Part shown: positions 1 through 7,035 of the stretch, one piece after another | Layout of the letters: each line of letters starts with the position of its first letter | Numbering within the stretch: position 1 is the stretch's first letter | From: Cyclobacteriaceae bacterium | GTDB lineage: Bacteria; Bacteroidota; Bacteroidia; Cytophagales; Cyclobacteriaceae | Assembly: GCA_028289505.1 (NCBI GenBank) | Contig: JANQPK010000287.1 | Coordinates: 1 to 11,535 of the forward strand | DNA: 11,535 nucleotides | Direction: 5' to 3' | Notes under the pieces: model-generated | The model's input: only the letters and a program-made list of their open reading frames with translations | Told to the model about the DNA's origin: nothing | The model's database searches: none | Translations under genes and position numbers: made by a program

Positions 1-1402
1 GTATAATATTGGAACCACTGCCTCCATCATCTATCAAAATGCTGGGAAACGGTTGGCCAGTGACCTCCCGGTCATCCCTTACGGTGGTAATTCCTAATAA
101 TAGACTGTTAGAGGAGTTGGTAAAATTACTCTTTAACTCGATCGATCCATTATTAGTAGTTGAGGGAAAAGTCTGTCCTGCATTAGAGAAATTAATCAAG
201 GTATTGGTGGAGCGGTCGGGCCCAACTTGCTCCGCTTTAGTATATCGGTAGCGTACCGCCAATTTATGCTTTTGACTAATGTTCCAATCCAGGTTAAGCA
301 TGAATTTTTCTCCGTTTAGTAAGTTGGAGGTTTGCCGCCACTCTCCGGGTTCATAATCATATTGATTCCTGACAAAGTCTCCTATCTGGTCCAGGGTGGC
401 TTCATCCGCATCTCCCAGGTAATCCCCTAACACAAAAGGTTGTGGAGTTTCATCTCTCTGTATCTCGGTCAATGCGAAAAAGAACAGCTTGTCCTTTATA
501 ATAGGTCCTCCAATTCTAACCCCGTAAGTCTTATTACTGAAATCAGCCAGTTTGGTGCGTTCCACATTAGGGTTGTCTGTTGGAGTCTTCCCAGCGAGGT
601 CCTGGTTGCTCAATAAGTACCAGGCAGATCCCTCAAACTGATTAGATCCAGTCCTGGTTACCGCACTAATACCCGCCCCGGCTAGACCACCTTGAGTAAC
701 ATCATAGGGAGCCAGCGATACCTGGAATTGCTCAATCCCGTCGATACTGATGGGCGAAATTCCCGTCTGGCCACCGTTTGTCCCATTACTGGCCAGTCCA
801 AAATAGTCGTTGGTAGCAGCACCATCAATGAACACAGAGTTGTAACGGTTATTCAATCCGCCGAAAGAAATAGCTCCGTCAATACCTACACTGGTGTTGG
901 CAAGCGGAGTTAATCTGGTAAAGTCATTCAAGTCCCTACTCACTGTGGGCAATTGCTGAATGGTATAATCATTCACCACGGTTTCGGGTGCGGATCGGTT
1001 TCCATCGAAAATATCACCACTAGTAGCAACTATCTCCACCGCTTCCAGGGCAGTAACTTCGTCACCTAAGGTTGCATTCAATCGGAAGGTTTGGCCCAGA
1101 TCAATGTATACATTTGGTTGGGTGAAGGTTTCAAAACCCACAAAGCTTATAGTTACAGTGTAGGGTCCTCCCACATTCATATTGCTCAACCGGTAGTTTC
1201 CAGTTACGTCAGTTACATTGCCGAACTGTGCATTGGTGGGGCCGTGAACGGCGATAACCGTAGCACCTGGAATGGGTTCACCACTTTCATCAAGGACAGT
1301 CCCGTTCATGCCCGAAGTGGTGGTACCCTGACCTTTCAACACGACCAGGCTGAATAGGAATAGAGTGGTAAGAATAAAAATCTTAGGTAAAGTTTTTTTC
1401 AT
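1..1402 (-). CDS. TonB-dependent receptor, Oar-like, with N-terminal carboxypeptidase-regulatory-like domain (partial, 3' end outside window)
   Basis: Outer-membrane transporter or adhesin-type receptor, expected to be energised by TonB-ExbBD; the substrate cannot be told from sequence. Reading from the ATG at 1402, about 467 codons are visible before the window edge. Residues 1-26 form a signal peptide (MKKTLPKIF then a hydrophobic run ending near GQG). Residues about 30-112 are a CarboxypepD_reg-like beta-sandwich (GTVLDESGEPIPGATV, VTGNYRL, TISFVGFET). A plug domain follows from about 120 (AVEIVATSG, LPTVSRDLNDF, NSVFIDGAATNDYFG, ISPISIDGIEQFQV, GAGISAVTRTGSN), then the first barrel strands (GVRIGGPIIKDKLFFF, LNLDWNISQKHKLAVRYRY). 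The long insertion between VFIDG and the IEQFQV motif and the lack of a SusD partner fit Oar-like receptors better than SusC. Such proteins usually exceed 1000 residues, so more than half is missing. No frameshift is seen in the visible part. Confidence 0.9.
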   Translation of the reverse strand, partial: MKKTLPKIFILTTLFLFSLVVLKGQGTTTSGMNGTVLDESGEPIPGATVIAVHGPTNAQFGNVTDVTGNYRLSNMNVGGPYTVTISFVGFETFTQPNVYIDLGQTFRLNATLGDEVTALEAVEIVATSGDIFDGNRSAPETVVNDYTIQQLPTVSRDLNDFTRLTPLANTSVGIDGAISFGGLNNRYNSVFIDGAATNDYFGLASNGTNGGQTGISPISIDGIEQFQVSLAPYDVTQGGLAGAGISAVTRTGSNQFEGSAWYLLSNQDLAGKTPTDNPNVERTKLADFSNKTYGVRIGGPIIKDKLFFFALTEIQRDETPQPFVLGDYLGDADEATLDQIGDFVRNQYDYEPGEWRQTSNLLNGEKFMLNLDWNISQKHKLAVRYRYTKAEQVGPDRSTNTLINFSNAGQTFPSTTNNGSIELKSNFTNSSNSLLLGITTVRDDREVTGQPFPSILIDDGGSGSNII

Positions 1403-1613
1403 AGTAGTTATAGATTAGTGGTTGCGCTTTTGAGGTTATGTTTCCAAGTATAAACCAGTATTGGGTTTGTAAAATGGTTATTCTTAACCTTGATGTTTAG
1501 TAAATTAACTATTTAACCTATTGCTCGCAAATTAGTGTTAGAATCGGGCCAAACTTAGTGACCGAATCTCCAAATAAAAAGTCATAAGCAGTTAAGGTTG
1601 TTTAAAGAATTCC

Positions 1614-1642
1614 TAACATTGGTAACAATTTGATAACATTGG
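1614..1642. repeat. Phased TAACAttgg direct repeats
   Basis: The nine bases TAACATTGG occur at 1614-1622 and again at 1634-1642, exactly 20 bp apart. A related TAACAATTTG begins at 1623 between them. Spacing near 10 bp puts all three on about the same face of the helix, as expected for tandem half-sites of a DNA-binding protein. Function is inference. Confidence 0.4.
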
Positions 1643-1664
1643 GACAGCTGGGATCCGCAAGTAG

Positions 1665-1682
1665 TATTTGTTGTAACAAATA
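1665..1682. promoter_or_regulatory. 18-bp palindrome, candidate operator
   Basis: TATTTGTT-GT-AACAAATA is a perfect inverted repeat with 8-bp arms and a 2-bp spacer. It lies 106 bp before the start at 1789 and 262 bp before the receptor start at 1402. No T-run follows and the stem is A+T rich, so a dimeric regulator site is more likely than a terminator. The regulator is unknown. Confidence 0.4.
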
Positions 1683-1788
1683 GTCTGCCCCAACTTCAAG
1701 GCTGACCAGTTACTGACATCAAAACGGCTTTTGAAGCTGGTCCACACTTGCCCTTGTTGATAAACCGAATATTCATTTTCTTTGTGGT

Positions 1789-2298
1789 ATGACCAGCTGT
1801 CATCAGTTATTTCCCCAGGACAAAAATTACATACTAAAAGAGGTTCAGTCAGACCTACAACCCCTGCTTCTGGATCGATTGGTCAGCAAGGTAAAGCAAA
1901 CCTATCTGGCCCAATCCAACCCGCTTGGCCTGGAAGACGATACCGTGAAAAAAATCAAAGCTTGTCGACAGTTTACCCTTGACCACCTGGATATATTTTA
2001 TTGGGAGTTAGCTGGGGTTTTCCGCTATCGTATAGGCAGTAATCAGTTAGAATTCATATTCTCCGGAAAGAGTCAATACGATAAATATCACGATGATTGG
2101 TACGACGCCTTCGATATTTGGATGGAGGATTTTCTGATTTCTCCCTATTTCGTCCGGGCTGTGCTGGAAATGTCTATATTGGCACCGAGTAATCGCGCCG
2201 CATTGCTGGCAAAAGATCGAATGAAGGTCTACCTATCACAATATTTCAACCTTAAAGTCTACAAGTTCAAGGGGATTGTTCCCATCGTAGCCGCCTAG
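1789..2298 (+). CDS. Unrecognised 169-residue cytosolic protein
   Basis: I do not recognise the family. The reading frame is open for 169 codons from the only plausible start: an in-frame TGA lies at 1732-1734 and there is no other ATG between. There is no signal peptide and no membrane segment. The sequence looks mostly helical, with a leucine-rich N-terminal third (LQPLLLDRLVSKVKQTYL), a central aromatic and acidic stretch (LDIFYWELAGVF, then YDKYHDDWYDAFDIWMEDF) and a basic, hydrophobic end (VYKFKGIVPIVAA). Codon use resembles the neighbouring genes, which supports a real gene. It is divergent from the TonB receptor and lies 79 bases ahead of ssb on the same strand, so the two may be cotranscribed. 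The T-rich stretch after its stop (2299-2313) has no stem. Role unknown. Confidence 0.75.
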   Translation: MTSCHQLFPQDKNYILKEVQSDLQPLLLDRLVSKVKQTYLAQSNPLGLEDDTVKKIKACRQFTLDHLDIFYWELAGVFRYRIGSNQLEFIFSGKSQYDKYHDDWYDAFDIWMEDFLISPYFVRAVLEMSILAPSNRAALLAKDRMKVYLSQYFNLKVYKFKGIVPIVAA

Positions 2299-2377
2299 TT
2301 TTTTAGTTTTTTTAGCCAGTCCCAGATATTGATATGGTGGGCCGGTATCTTGTATCTGAACTTTAAACAGTAATACT

Positions 2378-2746
2378 ATGAGAAGCTTAAAGAACAGAAT
2401 TCAATTAATTGGGAGAGTTGGTAGGGATCCTGAGTTTAGGTTATTAGAGAGTGGAAAGAATGTGGTCAATTTCTCCATGGCCACTAGCGACAGCTATAAA
2501 AGTGCGTCCGGAGAGAAAACCGTGGAGACACAATGGCATCAGATCGTAGCCTGGGGAGGATTGGCGGAAATTGCAGACAAATACCTGAAAAAAGGCAGTG
2601 AGGTGGCCGTTCAGGGTAAGTTAATTCATAGGTCCTATGAGGGTCCGGATGGCAAGAAGCGGTATGTCACTGAAATCATCGCTGATGAGATCCTATTGTT
2701 GGGCAAACCAACTAAGCAGGATGTGAACTCCGTCGAATCTGCCTAG
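2378..2746 (+). CDS. ssb: Single-stranded DNA-binding protein, short form
   Basis: Binds and protects single-stranded DNA during replication, recombination and repair. The 122 residues are almost entirely the OB fold: an N-terminal strand (KNRIQLIGRVGRDPEFR, 5-21), NVVNFSMATSD (28-38), TQWHQIVAWGGLAEIADKYL (51-70) carrying the conserved tryptophan that stacks on DNA, KKGSEVAVQGKL (71-82), and a final strand (RYVTEIIADEILLLG, 95-109). The tail after the fold is only about 12 residues and ends NSVESA. It lacks the glycine/glutamine-rich linker and the acidic DDDIPF-type tip through which full-length bacterial SSB (about 150-180 residues) recruits partner proteins. It may therefore be a paralogue to a longer SSB elsewhere in the genome. 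The ATG at 2378 gives the expected N terminus. The fold is certain; its status as main or accessory SSB is not. Confidence 0.93.
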   Translation: MRSLKNRIQLIGRVGRDPEFRLLESGKNVVNFSMATSDSYKSASGEKTVETQWHQIVAWGGLAEIADKYLKKGSEVAVQGKLIHRSYEGPDGKKRYVTEIIADEILLLGKPTKQDVNSVESA

Positions 2747-2865
2747 AGGATAAGCGATTGGATTTTGGTAGTTGAGGCGCCCTTGTTCGGTGACTCCAGG
2801 AGTGGATTCTATGCGGTGCTCAGGTTGTATTCACTAATAAACCATTCACTCATTCCTTCAGTCCC

Positions 2866-3765
2866 TCAATTCTTCAGTGCGTTATCAAATACCTGAATAC
2901 GGCCACTGCCGTCCTGTCCTTCGTTGGATATGATCAGATCACCCTGACTGGTGAAGCAAATACCTTCAGGTTGCCTGAAAACCCTTGGAGATATAGGAAT
3001 AGCGTGTTTAATATTACCACTGGGTGATAAAACCATCAGTAGCTTGCCCACAGTGGCTACCATGTAATAATCACCGTTGTGGTGAACCGCGATTCCAGAT
3101 GGCATGAATCCAAGTCTTTTCTCACTAAGCTTAAGTTCGGCTGGCTGGGTCTGATTCCAATTGATCATATGTTGCGGTGTGATTAGCATCACCGGTTCAG
3201 AAATAAAACCGCGCTCCAAATCATAGGCATAGATAGCCTTTCCTTCTATCTCCCTATCATTTATACCGGCACTTCCTTTGCAAAGGATCAGCAACCGGTT
3301 ATTGGTGGAATCAAAGGCCAAGCCTTCAGCATTGTTCTTCCGTTTCAAAGGAGTCTTTATGGTCTCCGTAGTTTGCTCACTTAGGGAATATTGGTACAAA
3401 TTGCCATTACTCTTTAATACAAATACATCATCTCCAACCAATTCAATACCCTCATAATCACCTGGTCCGGCAAACCTCAGCTGATCCACCATTTTTTCTT
3501 TTGATAGGCTATATAAAAAAATTAAACCCGACTCATCCTCGACACAGGCCACGATGGAGTCATTCACCAAGGTAAGGCCGGATATTTCTGTTAAGGTCTC
3601 CGGAAGGATATGCGATTCAGAAGGCTCCAACAAATTGTAGCCGGTTGCCTCCATGAACGCTTGTGTATAGGGTAAGTACTTAGCATTGAAATTAGACTTC
3701 TCCAGTTCACAACTGGTCAAACCCAGTAATATAAATATCCGAATGGCCTGATTTCTTACGTTCAT
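2866..3765 (-). CDS. Lipoprotein with SdiA-regulated-like beta-propeller
   Basis: A predicted periplasmic or outer-membrane lipoprotein of 299 residues. Residues 7-19 form a lipoprotein signal (AIRIFILLGLTSC) with Cys19 as the likely lipidated residue; the bases after the cysteine (ELEKS) do not clearly match a surface-export signal. The mature part has repeated propeller-like blades: LPETLTEISGLTLVNDSIVA, GDYEGIELVGDDVFVLKSNG, NAEGLAFDSTNNRLLILCKG, MPSGIAVHHNGDYYMVA, and QPEGICFTSQGDLIISNEGQ. The EISGL, YEGIE, AEGLA, PSGIA and PEGIC series and the closing SNEG match what I know of the SdiA-regulated (YjiK-type) family, related to NHL and esterase-like propellers. Enzymatic activity is unproven. 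The gene is convergent with ssb and divergent from the HD-PycTM gene, with a 115-bp shared upstream region. Confidence 0.8.
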   Translation of the reverse strand: MNVRNQAIRIFILLGLTSCELEKSNFNAKYLPYTQAFMEATGYNLLEPSESHILPETLTEISGLTLVNDSIVACVEDESGLIFLYSLSKEKMVDQLRFAGPGDYEGIELVGDDVFVLKSNGNLYQYSLSEQTTETIKTPLKRKNNAEGLAFDSTNNRLLILCKGSAGINDREIEGKAIYAYDLERGFISEPVMLITPQHMINWNQTQPAELKLSEKRLGFMPSGIAVHHNGDYYMVATVGKLLMVLSPSGNIKHAIPISPRVFRQPEGICFTSQGDLIISNEGQDGSGRIQVFDNALKN

Positions 3766-3775
3766 GACTCAGGGC

Positions 3776-3790
3776 ATAGGTTCAACCTAT
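3776..3790. promoter_or_regulatory. 15-bp inverted repeat in divergent promoter region
   Basis: ATAGGTT-C-AACCTAT is a perfect inverted repeat with 7-bp arms around one base. It begins 11 bp upstream of the lipoprotein start and lies 90 bp upstream of the HD-PycTM start. It could be an operator for either gene, or a small hairpin in the lipoprotein mRNA leader. No match to a known regulator is claimed. Confidence 0.35.
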
Positions 3791-3880
3791 CCATTTGTTT
3801 AATTTTCTTATATTTATCGTCAATATTCAACGTTGTGTAAAGGGTATTAGAGCCGATTTGAGATCAAGATTATAGGAAAT

Positions 3881-5131
3881 ATGCAAGAAAATCACAAACA
3901 CAACGGCTCCTCTTTTGAATCCTCCACCTTGGATCAGACCAAAAAATTTGTGGTTGATCTAATGACCACCCAACTGGCCGATAAATATGTTTATCATAAC
4001 CTCCAACATACCATGGACGTGGTAAATGCGGCCCAGGAGATTGCCACACACTGTGCAGTACCTGAACCTGATGTAGAAGTGTTATTGACCGCAGCCTACT
4101 TACATGATATTGGCTATACTAGGCATAATGAACATCATGAGGATCATAGCATTAGCATTTCCAAAGAGTTTTTAGGTGAAATTGGACTAGATCAAGCCTA
4201 CATCGACGGTGTAGTTGCCTGCATCGAGGCCACAAAAATGCCGCAAAATCCCAAGAATTTAATACAAAAAGTACTTTGTGACGCCGATCTCTTTCATCTA
4301 AGCAGTGGTCAATATTTTGAAAAGGCGGAATTGCTTCGCAACGAGTTCAGTTTGATTGAACAGGATCAAATATCGGAATCGGAGTGGCTGGATATGAGTA
4401 CCGTATTTATCGATAACCACCAATACTGGACTGATTATGGCAAGCAAACCTTAGCTCCAAAGAAAGCCAAGAATAGAAAGAAAATTAAGAAACGACTGAA
4501 GGCACTTAATAGTGATCGCGCCTACATAGAGGAACTGGAAAAGAAACTGGCTAAGTTACAGGAAAAGGAAAATCGAAAACCTACCAGAGGTATTGAGACT
4601 ATGTTTCGTATCACTTCGGAAAACCATATGACACTGAGTGGAATGGCCGATACAAAAGCCAATATTATGATCTCCATCAACTCGATTATACTATCCATTT
4701 TGGTGGGTATTTTAATTAGAAAGTTCGAAGAATATCCCAATTTGATCATCCCGACCTTAATTATTGTGGTAGTTTGCCTTTGCGCAATTGTCTTTGCCAT
4801 TTTAGCTACCAGGCCCAATGTATCATCCGGGAAATTCACCAGAGAGGATATCAATCGTAAAAGAACCAACCTTTTGTTTTTTGGCAATTTTCACCGCATG
4901 AAATTAAACGACTATACCTGGGGCATGAAGGAGATGCTAAAAGACAGCGATTACCTTTATGGTAGCCTGATAAAAGACATTTATTTTTTAGGAGTGGTGT
5001 TAGGTAAAAAGTACCGTTTTCTACGAATCTCTTACACTGTTTTCATGTTTGGATTTGTAATCGCAATATTGAGCTTCTTTTTGGCCATTGCTTTCCCCAA
5101 TACCCTTACACCATCTATCTTTATCCCTTGA
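3881..5131 (+). CDS. HD phosphohydrolase domain fused to Pycsar-effector-like (PycTM/DUF5706) membrane domain
   Basis: A two-domain protein of 416 residues. Residues about 35-190 are an HD domain: H39 and H43 (YHNLQH), the H75-D76 doublet in YLHDIGYT, a histidine cluster at 82-89 and D134 in LCDADLFH. These are the metal ligands of HD phosphohydrolases, many of which act on nucleotides or cyclic nucleotides. Residues about 195-235 are a strongly basic, coiled-coil-like linker (KKAKNRKKIKKRLK, then EELEKKLAKLQEKE). Residues 240-405 resemble the PycTM (DUF5706) effector domain of Pycsar antiphage systems: the opening MFRITSENHMTLSGMADTKA, membrane helices at about 262-279 and 288-308, a cytosolic stretch (LLFFGNFHRM, LNDYTWGMKEML) and a third helix at about 384-406. 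The HD domain should face the cytosol. No cyclase gene adjoins it. The gene overlaps the convergent acetyltransferase by 11 bp. Domain calls are from memory; substrate and defence role are inference. Confidence 0.85.
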   Translation: MQENHKHNGSSFESSTLDQTKKFVVDLMTTQLADKYVYHNLQHTMDVVNAAQEIATHCAVPEPDVEVLLTAAYLHDIGYTRHNEHHEDHSISISKEFLGEIGLDQAYIDGVVACIEATKMPQNPKNLIQKVLCDADLFHLSSGQYFEKAELLRNEFSLIEQDQISESEWLDMSTVFIDNHQYWTDYGKQTLAPKKAKNRKKIKKRLKALNSDRAYIEELEKKLAKLQEKENRKPTRGIETMFRITSENHMTLSGMADTKANIMISINSIILSILVGILIRKFEEYPNLIIPTLIIVVVCLCAIVFAILATRPNVSSGKFTREDINRKRTNLLFFGNFHRMKLNDYTWGMKEMLKDSDYLYGSLIKDIYFLGVVLGKKYRFLRISYTVFMFGFVIAILSFFLAIAFPNTLTPSIFIP

Positions 5132-5600
5132 AGTGCAAGTCTAGGGATTTTTGATCCAGCTTACAATTAATCCATTCACCATCTAACCTGGCTCCAAGGC
5201 TTTGGTAAAACTCAATAGCAGGAGTATTCCAGTCCAGCACCTGCCAGTACATACCCGTACAGCGTTTCTCAACCGCATATTTTGCGGTTTCTTTCAATAA
5301 GCTTTTCCCGATACCCTGGCCACGAAATGGTTGTGTTACGATCAGATCTTCAAGGTAAAGTCCTTTCCCCTTCCAGGTGGAATATCTATAGTAGAACAGA
5401 GAAAGACCCACTATACGATCGTGCTGACAGGCAACCAAGAATTCAAACGCTGGATGCTCACCGAATCCATCATCTGCCAATTGTGCCTCAGTGACTTCAA
5501 CACTATCCAATGCCTTCTCAAACTCTGCCAACTCCTTAATGAGCAGCATCACTTGTGAAATATCCGACATTTTACCTGGTCTAATATTAATGGGGATCAT
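5121..5600 (-). CDS. GNAT acetyltransferase, spermidine/spermine (diamine) N-acetyltransferase-like
   Basis: Transfers an acetyl group from acetyl-CoA to an amine; the closest family I recognise is SSAT (polyamine or thialysine N-acetyltransferase). The 159 residues follow SSAT order: IRPGKMSDISQVMLLIKELA (6-25), the signature DDGFGEHPAFEFLVA (43-57), STWKGKGLYLEDLIV (74-88), the acetyl-CoA pyrophosphate loop FRGQGIGKS (92-100) and WNTPAIEFYQSLGA (124-137), in which Y132 matches the general-acid tyrosine of SSAT. The length is normal for the family. The ATG at 5600 comes one base after the serS stop (TGATATG), so the two genes are probably cotranscribed and translationally coupled. The 3' end overlaps the HD-PycTM gene. 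The exact amine substrate cannot be settled from sequence. Confidence 0.88.
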   Translation of the reverse strand: MIPINIRPGKMSDISQVMLLIKELAEFEKALDSVEVTEAQLADDGFGEHPAFEFLVACQHDRIVGLSLFYYRYSTWKGKGLYLEDLIVTQPFRGQGIGKSLLKETAKYAVEKRCTGMYWQVLDWNTPAIEFYQSLGARLDGEWINCKLDQKSLDLHFKG

Positions 5601-5601
5601 A

Positions 5602-6879
5602 TCAGTTGCGAATTATATCAAATCCCAAATAGGGTACTAAAACCTCTGGTATGGTTATCCCAGCCTCAGATTGGTTGTTTTCTATAATCGCTGCCAGCAC
5701 CCTTGGTATGGCCAAAGCGCTACCATTTAAGGTGTGCAACAGAAAGTTTTTCTTACCCTCACCTCTGCATCTAAGCTTCAAGCGATTTGCCTGGTAAGTC
5801 TCAAAGTTGCTCACTGAACTAACCTCTAACCACCTTTGCTGCCCGGCTGCGTATACTTCAAAATCAAAGGTTTGTGCAGCGGTAAAACCCAAATCACCGC
5901 CACAAAGATTCAAAATCCGGAAAGGCATTTTTAACTTTTGCAGCAGACTTGATACATGATGGCACATCTCTTTTAATGCGCTGTAAGAGTCATCAGGATG
6001 GTTTATCTGTACAATCTCCACCTTATCGAATTGATGAAGCCTGTTTAATCCTCTAACATCAGCGCCCCAACTGCCGGCTTCTCTCCTAAAGCATTGGGTA
6101 AAACCTACATTCTTAATTGGTAAATCATTTTGCTCGAGCAAGGTATCCCTGTAAATATTGGTAATAGGAACTTCCGCGGTCGGAATGAGATAATGTTCAG
6201 AATCAGTGATGGCATACATCTGACCCTCTTTATCTGGCAATTGACCTGTGGCCAAACCTGAAGCCTCATTGACGATCAAAGGTGGCTGTATCTCATAATA
6301 GCCAGCGGCTTCGGCCTGATCTAGACAAAAGTTTGCCAATGCCCTAACCAGTTTTGCTCCCTTTCCCTTATAAAACGGGAAACCCGCACCACTTACTTTA
6401 TTGCCTAGTTCGAAATCAATGATGTCATAGTCATTAATCAAATCCCAATGTGCCTTGGCCTGCTCATGCAGTGTTGGGATTTCTCCCCATTCTTCTACCA
6501 CCAGGTTGTGCTCAGCCAGTGAGCCCTCCGGTACTTCGCTATTTGGGATATTAGGAATGTTGTAAAGTGCTTGCTGTCGTTTGTACACCAGATCTTGTAG
6601 CTGTTGTTGTAGTTGCTTTGCCTTTGATTTAAGTAAAGCGGTATCTTTTTTGGCAGATTCTGCTTTCTCCCGTTCACCTGATTGTATCAACTGACCAATC
6701 TGCTTGGCCTGGTGGTTAGCTTCGGCCAGAACCTTGTCCATTTGTGCTTGCGTCTCTTTTCGTTGATGGTCCAACTCAAGTAGGTCCTTCAGTATGTCCT
6801 CCGCATCGGTGATTCCTCTTTTATGTAATCCGCTTACTGCATATTGGAATCCATCCTTGATTGTGCTTAACTCCAGCAT
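5602..6879 (-). CDS. serS: Seryl-tRNA synthetase
   Basis: Charges tRNA-Ser (and tRNA-Sec where present) with serine in the cytosol. The protein is full length at 425 residues. Residues about 25-105 form the long antiparallel coiled-coil arm that holds the tRNA variable arm (KRQQALYNIPNIPN follows at 100-113). The class II catalytic core has the TAEVP serine-binding signature (234-238), motif 2 in CFRREAGSWGADVRGLNRLH (263-282), LEVSSVSNFETYQANR (351-366) and motif 3 in TLNGSALAIPRVLAAIIEN (383-401). One small departure is VSSVSNF where many SerRS have ISSCSNF. The ATG at 6879 gives the expected N terminus (MLELSTIKDGFQYAV). It is the first gene of a likely two-gene unit with the acetyltransferase and is divergent from rho. 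No strong promoter match was found just upstream; TTATTTTG (6901-6908, minus strand) is one mismatch from the -7 box. Confidence 0.98.
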   Translation of the reverse strand: MLELSTIKDGFQYAVSGLHKRGITDAEDILKDLLELDHQRKETQAQMDKVLAEANHQAKQIGQLIQSGEREKAESAKKDTALLKSKAKQLQQQLQDLVYKRQQALYNIPNIPNSEVPEGSLAEHNLVVEEWGEIPTLHEQAKAHWDLINDYDIIDFELGNKVSGAGFPFYKGKGAKLVRALANFCLDQAEAAGYYEIQPPLIVNEASGLATGQLPDKEGQMYAITDSEHYLIPTAEVPITNIYRDTLLEQNDLPIKNVGFTQCFRREAGSWGADVRGLNRLHQFDKVEIVQINHPDDSYSALKEMCHHVSSLLQKLKMPFRILNLCGGDLGFTAAQTFDFEVYAAGQQRWLEVSSVSNFETYQANRLKLRCRGEGKKNFLLHTLNGSALAIPRVLAAIIENNQSEAGITIPEVLVPYLGFDIIRN

Positions 6880-6995
6880 AGGTAGTCTCTTAAAAGATCA
6901 CAAAATAAAGGAATAAAATGAACTTTAAATAATAATTAATATATGAGCTGAAGCCGGCTGATATTGCAGAAATTTGAATTATTTGCTTGCTTATT

Positions 6996-7028
6996 TTGCA
7001 CCGTTGGTATATACTTGCAATATCTTTG
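6996..7028 (+). promoter_or_regulatory. Predicted housekeeping promoter of rho
   Basis: TATCTTTG at 7021-7028 is an exact match to the Bacteroidota -7 consensus TAnnTTTG. A TTG at 6996-6998 (within TTTTG) lies 22 bases upstream, inside the usual range for the -33 element. Transcription should start near 7033-7036, giving a leader of about 130 bases. A second, weaker copy with one mismatch (TATACTTG, 7010-7017) has a TTG at 6987-6989, 20 bases upstream, and could be an overlapping alternative promoter. Confidence 0.6.
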
Positions 7029-7035
7029 CATATCA

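Larger units (their letters stand above)
1403..1788. other. Divergent intergenic region between receptor and 169-residue gene
   Basis: These 386 bases hold no convincing gene. They contain a perfect 18-bp palindrome (1665-1682), three phased TAACA repeats (1614-1642) and one exact match to the Bacteroidota -7 box on the minus strand: CAAACTTA at 1550-1557, which reads TAAGTTTG toward the receptor gene. That box lacks an obvious -33 TTG at the expected distance and would leave a leader of about 140 bases. On the plus strand TTTCTTTG at 1777-1784 has a TTG 20 bases upstream, but it would start transcription almost on the ATG at 1789, so it is only a weak candidate. Confidence 0.5.

Noticed and set aside
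9..1357. Three plus-strand open frames (9-251, 692-913, 1091-1357)
   Set aside because: All are antisense to the TonB receptor, whose minus-strand frame is continuous and has recognisable domains.
1782..1982. TTG-started frame overlapping the 169-residue gene
   Set aside because: It uses a rare start, is short, and is out of frame with the longer and better-composed 1789-2298 frame.
2299..2313. T-rich stretch after the 169-residue gene, considered as a terminator
   Set aside because: No stem of more than 3 bp precedes the T residues.
2793..2803. ACTCCAGGAGT inverted repeat between ssb and the lipoprotein gene, considered as a terminator
   Set aside because: The stem is only 4-5 bp and no T-run follows on either strand.
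4522..4887. 121-codon open frame on the minus strand
   Set aside because: It lies wholly inside the HD-PycTM gene, antisense to the linker and membrane helices; its composition is that of a reverse-complement shadow.
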